A DNA stretch of 7,681 nucleotides from Synechococcales cyanobacterium PMM_0003 (GTDB taxonomy: Bacteria; Cyanobacteriota; Cyanobacteriia; Pseudanabaenales; Pseudanabaenaceae), in assembly GCA_949128015.1 (NCBI GenBank), contig CASBRC010000501.1:1-7681 (forward strand), in the 5' to 3' direction. Positions 4,121 through 7,681 of this stretch are shown piece after piece; position 1 is the stretch's first letter, and every line of letters starts with the position of its first letter. A program made the translations under genes and the position numbers. The notes below the pieces were generated by a model that worked only from the letters and a program-made list of their open reading frames with translations, ran no database searches and was not told the origin of the DNA.

Positions 4121-6304
4121 GTGAGAGTTCCCCTAGACTGTTACCGCATTCTTGGTTTGACACACCTGTCAGGACTAGACAAAGTTCATCAAGCCCATCG
4201 TGACCGCCTGCTCTCTATGCCAAGGCGCGAATATTCTGATGCGGCAATCGCCTCTCGCAAGCGCATTATTGATAAAGCTTATGAAACTCTGACCGATCGC
4301 GATCGCCCTAATCCCACAAATGCTAGCACCGCAAATACAGACGATGCATCTGATACAGATAGCGATCGCCCAGCTTTAACATTACCGCCTCAAATTGAAG
4401 CTGACGAAAAAGACTTTGCGGGGCTACTACTGATTTTGTACGAACTCGGTGAATCCGAGAAAGTTTTATCCCTTGCTAAGCCCTATTACGATCCTGAAGA
4501 AGCTGAGTACCAATCGGCACGCATCTCTCCCCACGACCCCGATCTTTTACTCTCTGTATCACTTTCCTACCTAGATCTCGGTCGCGAATATTGGAAACAA
4601 GGACAGTATGAATCTGCGGCAACATCCTTAGAATCTGCCCAAGAGATTCTCTTGCGGGAAGGCTTATTTCTTAGCATTCGCAGTGAAATCCAAGCCGATC
4701 TATTTCGCCTCCGCCCCTATCGCATCCTTGAATTGTTGGCATCTCCTGACAATCACACCAACGAACATCGTAAAGGTATGTCACTTTTGCAAGAGATGCT
4801 CGATGCGCGGCGGGGCATTGATGGCTCAGGCAATGACTATTCCAGCCTTGGTATAGATGACTTCTTGCGATTTATTCAGCAATTACGTAGCTATATGACG
4901 GCGATCGAGCAGCAAACTCTGTTTGAAGACGAAGCTCGTCGTCCTTCATCGGTTGCGACTTATCTCGCTGTGTATGCGTTGGTTGCCCGTGGATTTTCCC
5001 AACGTCAGCCAGCCCTGATTCGTCGCGCTAAAGGATTGCTAGTTAAGCTCAGTGCGAAGCAGGATATTTATCTCGAAAAAGCTGTATGTGCTTTGTTATT
5101 AGGACAAACCGAAGAAGCAAGTACCGCGATCGATCAGAGTGCTGAAGATGATCAAATTGCTTTTATTCGCCAAAATTCTGAAGGTGCGCCCGATCTCTTG
5201 CCAGGGCTATGTCTTTATAGCGAACGCTGGCTGCAAGAAGAGGTCTATCCTCATTTCCGCGATCTCATGAGTCAAATCGTATCGCTTAAGGATTATTTTG
5301 CCGACGAACAGGTGCAAGCATATCTAGAAGAGTTGCCTAATACTGGCGGAATGTCATCGGAATGGACTTCACCTGTGGGTGGTAGCGATCGCTTCGCAGG
5401 GCTATCTTCTCTAGATGAAGGTGCGCCCGTAACTCGTGGGTTTGAACCAAGTCTTGTCAACACCTCGGTTGATGAGCCAAAACTATCTACCTATGCCCCT
5501 GAAACCCCGAATCGTTTTCGGCGTTCTGCGACTCCCGTTATTGAGAGTCCATCCTACGCTAGTGCCAATGGTAGTGGTAATTTGCGAGATTTACCTAGCT
5601 CCCGCCGCCCTAGTCATTTACCGCTTTCAAAAGACTCGGCAAGAAATACTAATGAAGCCGTCAGAGAAATCAAGCGTCCCGCCCAAGGTCAAACCTCAAG
5701 TCCTTCATCCCCAACTAAACGTAAATTTAATGTCGGTCGGTTAGTGACGGTAATTGTTTTAGCGATCGCATTACTCTCTGGTTCTATTTGGTTAGTAGCT
5801 TGGGCTTTTCGCTCATTGACTGGTTCATCACGTCCAGAGCCAATAACCTTAGAAAAGCCGATCACAACACTAGTGCAATCAATCAAAGACAATAATTCCG
5901 CTCCAGTTGCTCAGCCAGGTCCCTTGGATAAAGAAACTGCGACCAAAGTTATCGAAACATGGCAAGCAACCAAATCGAAGGCTCTTGGCAAAGACTATGA
6001 AGATAATCTTTTAGAAGAAATTTTAGTTGATCCTGCTCTTAGTGATTGGAAAGGACGTGCTAAAGAGCTTAAATCTAGTAACTCTTATTTGCAGTACCAA
6101 ACTAAATCCAGTGAAGTAGATCAAGTTGTGCCTGATGGTGACAGTAAAGCTAAGGTCGTTGCTAAGATTTCCGAATCACGTAATTACTTTAATAATGGCG
6201 AACTCGATCGCGGGGCTTCAAAAGATGATGCTAGCTACACGGTTGAGTATGACTTAGTCAAAAAAGATAGCAAATGGCTAATTAGGGAAATGTTGGTATT
6301 TTAA
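4121..6304 (+). CDS. ftn2: Cell-division protein Ftn2/ZipN (ARC6-type), J-like and IMS domains
   Basis: This is the cyanobacterial counterpart of plastid ARC6: a single-pass inner-membrane protein that tethers and organises FtsZ at midcell and recruits other divisome parts. The 727-residue product has the family order. Residues 1-62 form a J-like domain (PLDCYRILGL, helices to AYETLTDRDR) that lacks the HPD tripeptide, as ARC6 itself does. A helical, TPR-like cytoplasmic region runs to about 400. A Ser/Pro/Thr-rich linker spans 407-535. One transmembrane helix (541-563, LVTVIVLAIALLSG...) follows basic residues. The C-terminal IMS domain (DUF4101) covers 603-727, ending KWLIREMLVF, and would lie in the periplasm. 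Translation starts at GTG 4121; the family start MR(I/V)PLDxYRILGL supports this, although the upstream ribosome binding site is weak. It converges on recA with a 31-bp gap. Confidence 0.93.
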   Translation: MRVPLDCYRILGLTHLSGLDKVHQAHRDRLLSMPRREYSDAAIASRKRIIDKAYETLTDRDRPNPTNASTANTDDASDTDSDRPALTLPPQIEADEKDFAGLLLILYELGESEKVLSLAKPYYDPEEAEYQSARISPHDPDLLLSVSLSYLDLGREYWKQGQYESAATSLESAQEILLREGLFLSIRSEIQADLFRLRPYRILELLASPDNHTNEHRKGMSLLQEMLDARRGIDGSGNDYSSLGIDDFLRFIQQLRSYMTAIEQQTLFEDEARRPSSVATYLAVYALVARGFSQRQPALIRRAKGLLVKLSAKQDIYLEKAVCALLLGQTEEASTAIDQSAEDDQIAFIRQNSEGAPDLLPGLCLYSERWLQEEVYPHFRDLMSQIVSLKDYFADEQVQAYLEELPNTGGMSSEWTSPVGGSDRFAGLSSLDEGAPVTRGFEPSLVNTSVDEPKLSTYAPETPNRFRRSATPVIESPSYASANGSGNLRDLPSSRRPSHLPLSKDSARNTNEAVREIKRPAQGQTSSPSSPTKRKFNVGRLVTVIVLAIALLSGSIWLVAWAFRSLTGSSRPEPITLEKPITTLVQSIKDNNSAPVAQPGPLDKETATKVIETWQATKSKALGKDYEDNLLEEILVDPALSDWKGRAKELKSSNSYLQYQTKSSEVDQVVPDGDSKAKVVAKISESRNYFNNGELDRGASKDDASYTVEYDLVKKDSKWLIREMLVF

Positions 6305-6334
6305 AAAAGAGGGCGCGAAGCGCCCTCTTTTTTA
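6302..6334. terminator. Bidirectional terminator between ftn2 and recA
   Basis: AAAAAAGAGGGCGC (6303-6316) pairs perfectly with 6320-6333 around a GAA loop, plus a T6302-A6334 pair. A-runs on one side and T-runs on the other give a uridine tract on both strands, so one hairpin ends both convergent transcripts. The ftn2 stop codon (6302-6304) is part of the stem, and the recA stop codon begins two bases past it. Confidence 0.9.
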
Positions 6335-6335
6335 G

Positions 6336-7475
6336 TTAGAAATCTTCTGCTGGGACACCATCGTCTTCAGGCTCAATTTCTTCAGGGACGACCTTCGTTG
6401 CCGAAACTGCTACGCCTGCGGCTAGTTTGTCGCGGATCTGCTTTTCGATATCTTGAGCAAATTCTGGCTTGTCTTCCATATACTTGATCGTGTTGTCTCG
6501 CCCCTGTCCGATATTATCGCCTTGGTAGCTATACCACGCGCCCTTACGCACGATAATGCTCATTTCTTCTGCAAGATCGACCAAACAGCCGACCGCAGAA
6601 ATACCTTTACCGAAAATAATGTCAAATTCGGCAATACGGAAAGGTGGAGCAACTTTATTTTTGGCAACCTTGACCTTAGCGCGAATCCCATATTCTTCCG
6701 TACCTTTCTTTAGGGTTTGGATGCGGCGAATATCTAGGCGGACTGAGGCGTAAAATTTGAGCGCCGTTCCACCTGTGGTGACTTCAGGACTGCCATAGGT
6801 TACACCAATTTTTTGGCGCAATTGGTTTAAGAAAATGACAATGCAGTTAGATCTACCGACGTTAGCGGTGATTTTGCGAAGCGCTTGACTCATCAAACGT
6901 GCTTGCAAACCAACGTGGGATGCCCCCATTTCGCCTTCGATTTCAGCTCGGGGGACAAGAGCCGCGACTGAGTCGATCGCAATAATATCTACTGCCATCG
7001 ATCGCACGAGGTTATCCACGATTTCTAGTGCCATTTCTCCTGAGTCGGGTTGAGAAATTAGCAAGTTATCAATGTCAACACCTACAGCCGCCGCATAAGT
7101 TGGGTCAAGGGCGTGTTCAGCATCAACGAAGGCGGCAATACCGCCGCGTCTTTGGACTTCGGCGATCGCGTGCAGCACTAGGGTGGTTTTACCTGAGCTT
7201 TCTGGTCCATAGACTTCGATTACCCGTCCTTTGGGTAAGCCGCCGCCAAGGGCAAGATCAAGTGGTAAGGCTCCGCTAGGAACGGTTTCAACGCGCATAT
7301 TTGTGGCATCACCCAGACGCATAATTGCGCCTTTGCCATGATCTTTCTCGATCTTTTGCATGATCGCATCGAGCGCCTTTTTTTTCTCAGGGCTGATGTT
7401 AGCCTTTCCTGATTGAGCATTTGACGCAGCCTTATCAACTTGACTGTTTGCCGTCGCAGAGGAATTTTTCGCCAT
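6336..7475 (-). CDS. recA: Recombinase RecA
   Basis: RecA is the ATP-dependent strand-exchange protein of homologous recombination and DNA repair; it forms filaments on single-stranded DNA. The 379-residue product carries Walker A GPESSGKT (90-97), the catalytic glutamate in VDAEHALDP (Glu120), Walker B VDIIAID (162-168), loop L1 around [10 protein letters not shown] (180-189) and loop L2 from [20 protein letters not shown] (217-236). The C-terminus is acidic ([15 protein letters not shown]), as in most RecA proteins. Compared with the 353-residue E. coli protein it has a polar, Ala/Ser/Lys-rich N-terminal extension of about 25 residues. No intein interrupts it. The start is ATG at 7475; no Shine-Dalgarno is seen. 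It stands alone, convergent with ftn2. The upstream region has a palindrome beside the predicted -10 box but no recognisable LexA box. Confidence 0.98.
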   Translation of the reverse strand: MAKNSSATANSQVDKAASNAQSGKANISPEKKKALDAIMQKIEKDHGKGAIMRLGDATNMRVETVPSGALPLDLALGGGLPKGRVIEVYGPESSGKTTLVLHAIAEVQRRGGIAAFVDAEHALDPTYAAAVGVDIDNLLISQPDSGEMALEIVDNLVRSMAVDIIAIDSVAALVPRAEIEGEMGASHVGLQARLMSQALRKITANVGRSNCIVIFLNQLRQKIGVTYGSPEVTTGGTALKFYASVRLDIRRIQTLKKGTEEYGIRAKVKVAKNKVAPPFRIAEFDIIFGKGISAVGCLVDLAEEMSIIVRKGAWYSYQGDNIGQGRDNTIKYMEDKPEFAQDIEKQIRDKLAAGVAVSATKVVPEEIEPEDDGVPAEDF

Positions 7476-7513
7476 GTCTGTTAGAGGTTTAGTTCATCTA
7501 ATACATCTGCCTC

Positions 7514-7519
7514 ATTATG
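7514..7519 (-). promoter_or_regulatory. Candidate recA -10 box
   Basis: CATAAT on the minus strand, 5 of 6 to TATAAT and identical to the predicted desaturase -10. Start near 7507 leaves a leader of about 31 bases. The hexamer 17 bases upstream (TACTCA) is a poor -35. Confidence 0.4.
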
Positions 7520-7521
7520 AC

Positions 7522-7535
7522 ACTAAGCTCTTAGT
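7522..7535. promoter_or_regulatory. Palindrome in the recA promoter spacer
   Basis: ACTAAG-CT-CTTAGT has perfect six-base arms. It ends two bases upstream of the predicted recA -10 box, in the spacer where a repressor would compete with RNA polymerase. It does not fit the cyanobacterial LexA consensus RGTACNNNDGTWCB, so the binder, if any, is unknown. Confidence 0.4.
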
Positions 7536-7660
7536 TTGAGTAGTTTAACTTATGCTGATTTTTTAATGAATACCTTACTAGCAATTGAATTTAGATATTT
7601 GTACTAAAAATATCCACTAAAAAATGCAACATTTATAGCACTTTTTGCTCATTAAATCAG

Positions 7661-7681
7661 GTTCAGCGCGAAGCGCTGAAC
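7661..7681. terminator. Hairpin at the right window edge, probable terminator
   Basis: GTTCAGCGC (7661-7669) and GCGCTGAAC (7673-7681) pair perfectly around GAA. The inner part GCGCGAAGCGC is identical to that of the ftn2/recA terminator. The hairpin is cut by the window end, so its U-run and the gene it serves cannot be seen. The 125 bases between here and the recA promoter palindrome are AT-rich with no gene recognised. Confidence 0.5.

Noticed and set aside
5436..5892. Open frames in other phases over the ftn2 linker and membrane segment
   Set aside because: The ftn2 frame is continuous and recognisable; these are low-complexity shadows.
6453..7438. Open frames overlapping recA on both strands
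   Set aside because: recA is unambiguous over the whole interval; the overlapping frames show no domain signature.
7590..7606. Possible LexA box around AGTAC upstream of recA
   Set aside because: Only the left half matches RGTACNNNDGTWCB; the right half fails at most positions.

Overview
The window looks like chromosomal DNA of a cyanobacterium. At least twelve copies of the HIP1 octamer GCGATCGC occur in 7.7 kb, and a plastid/cyanobacterial-type GNAT acetyltransferase, an acyl-lipid desaturase, an Ftn2/ZipN (ARC6-type) division protein and recA lie close together. A filamentous or Pseudanabaena-like lineage is possible, but the sequence alone does not fix the genus.

Layout, left to right. 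(1) phoU on the minus strand, with a perfect 16-bp palindrome upstream that matches the NtcA consensus GTA-N8-TAC. (2) A minus-strand GNAT acetyltransferase of the Ycf52/NSI/SNAT-like group, flanked by hairpin terminators. (3) A minus-strand membrane fatty-acid desaturase (desC-like) with all three histidine boxes. (4) A divergent 111-bp control region carrying two near-identical 17-bp palindromes 53 bp apart, each at the predicted transcription start of one gene. (5) On the plus strand, an unusually long TetR-type regulator whose C-terminal half resembles a degenerate tyrosine recombinase (phage integrase) catalytic domain. (6) A 262-bp spacer with a strong terminator, a TATAAT box, a hairpin and a short direct repeat. 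(7) Plus-strand ftn2/zipN, which anchors and organises FtsZ at the division site. (8) A very compact bidirectional terminator, then convergent minus-strand recA with a palindrome next to its predicted -10 box, and another terminator hairpin at the right edge.

The genes do not form one operon: almost every one has its own terminator. The one clear functional unit is the desaturase and TetR-fusion pair. The shared operators suggest that the regulator represses both itself and the desaturase, forming a switch for membrane lipid unsaturation. The integrase-like domain on the regulator is the most novel feature: it lacks Arg I and the catalytic histidines, so it probably has a structural, DNA-binding or sensing role and does not recombine DNA.

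No CRISPR array, tRNA, rRNA, insertion sequence or riboswitch was recognised. Promoter calls come from reading the sequence by eye and are hypotheses.
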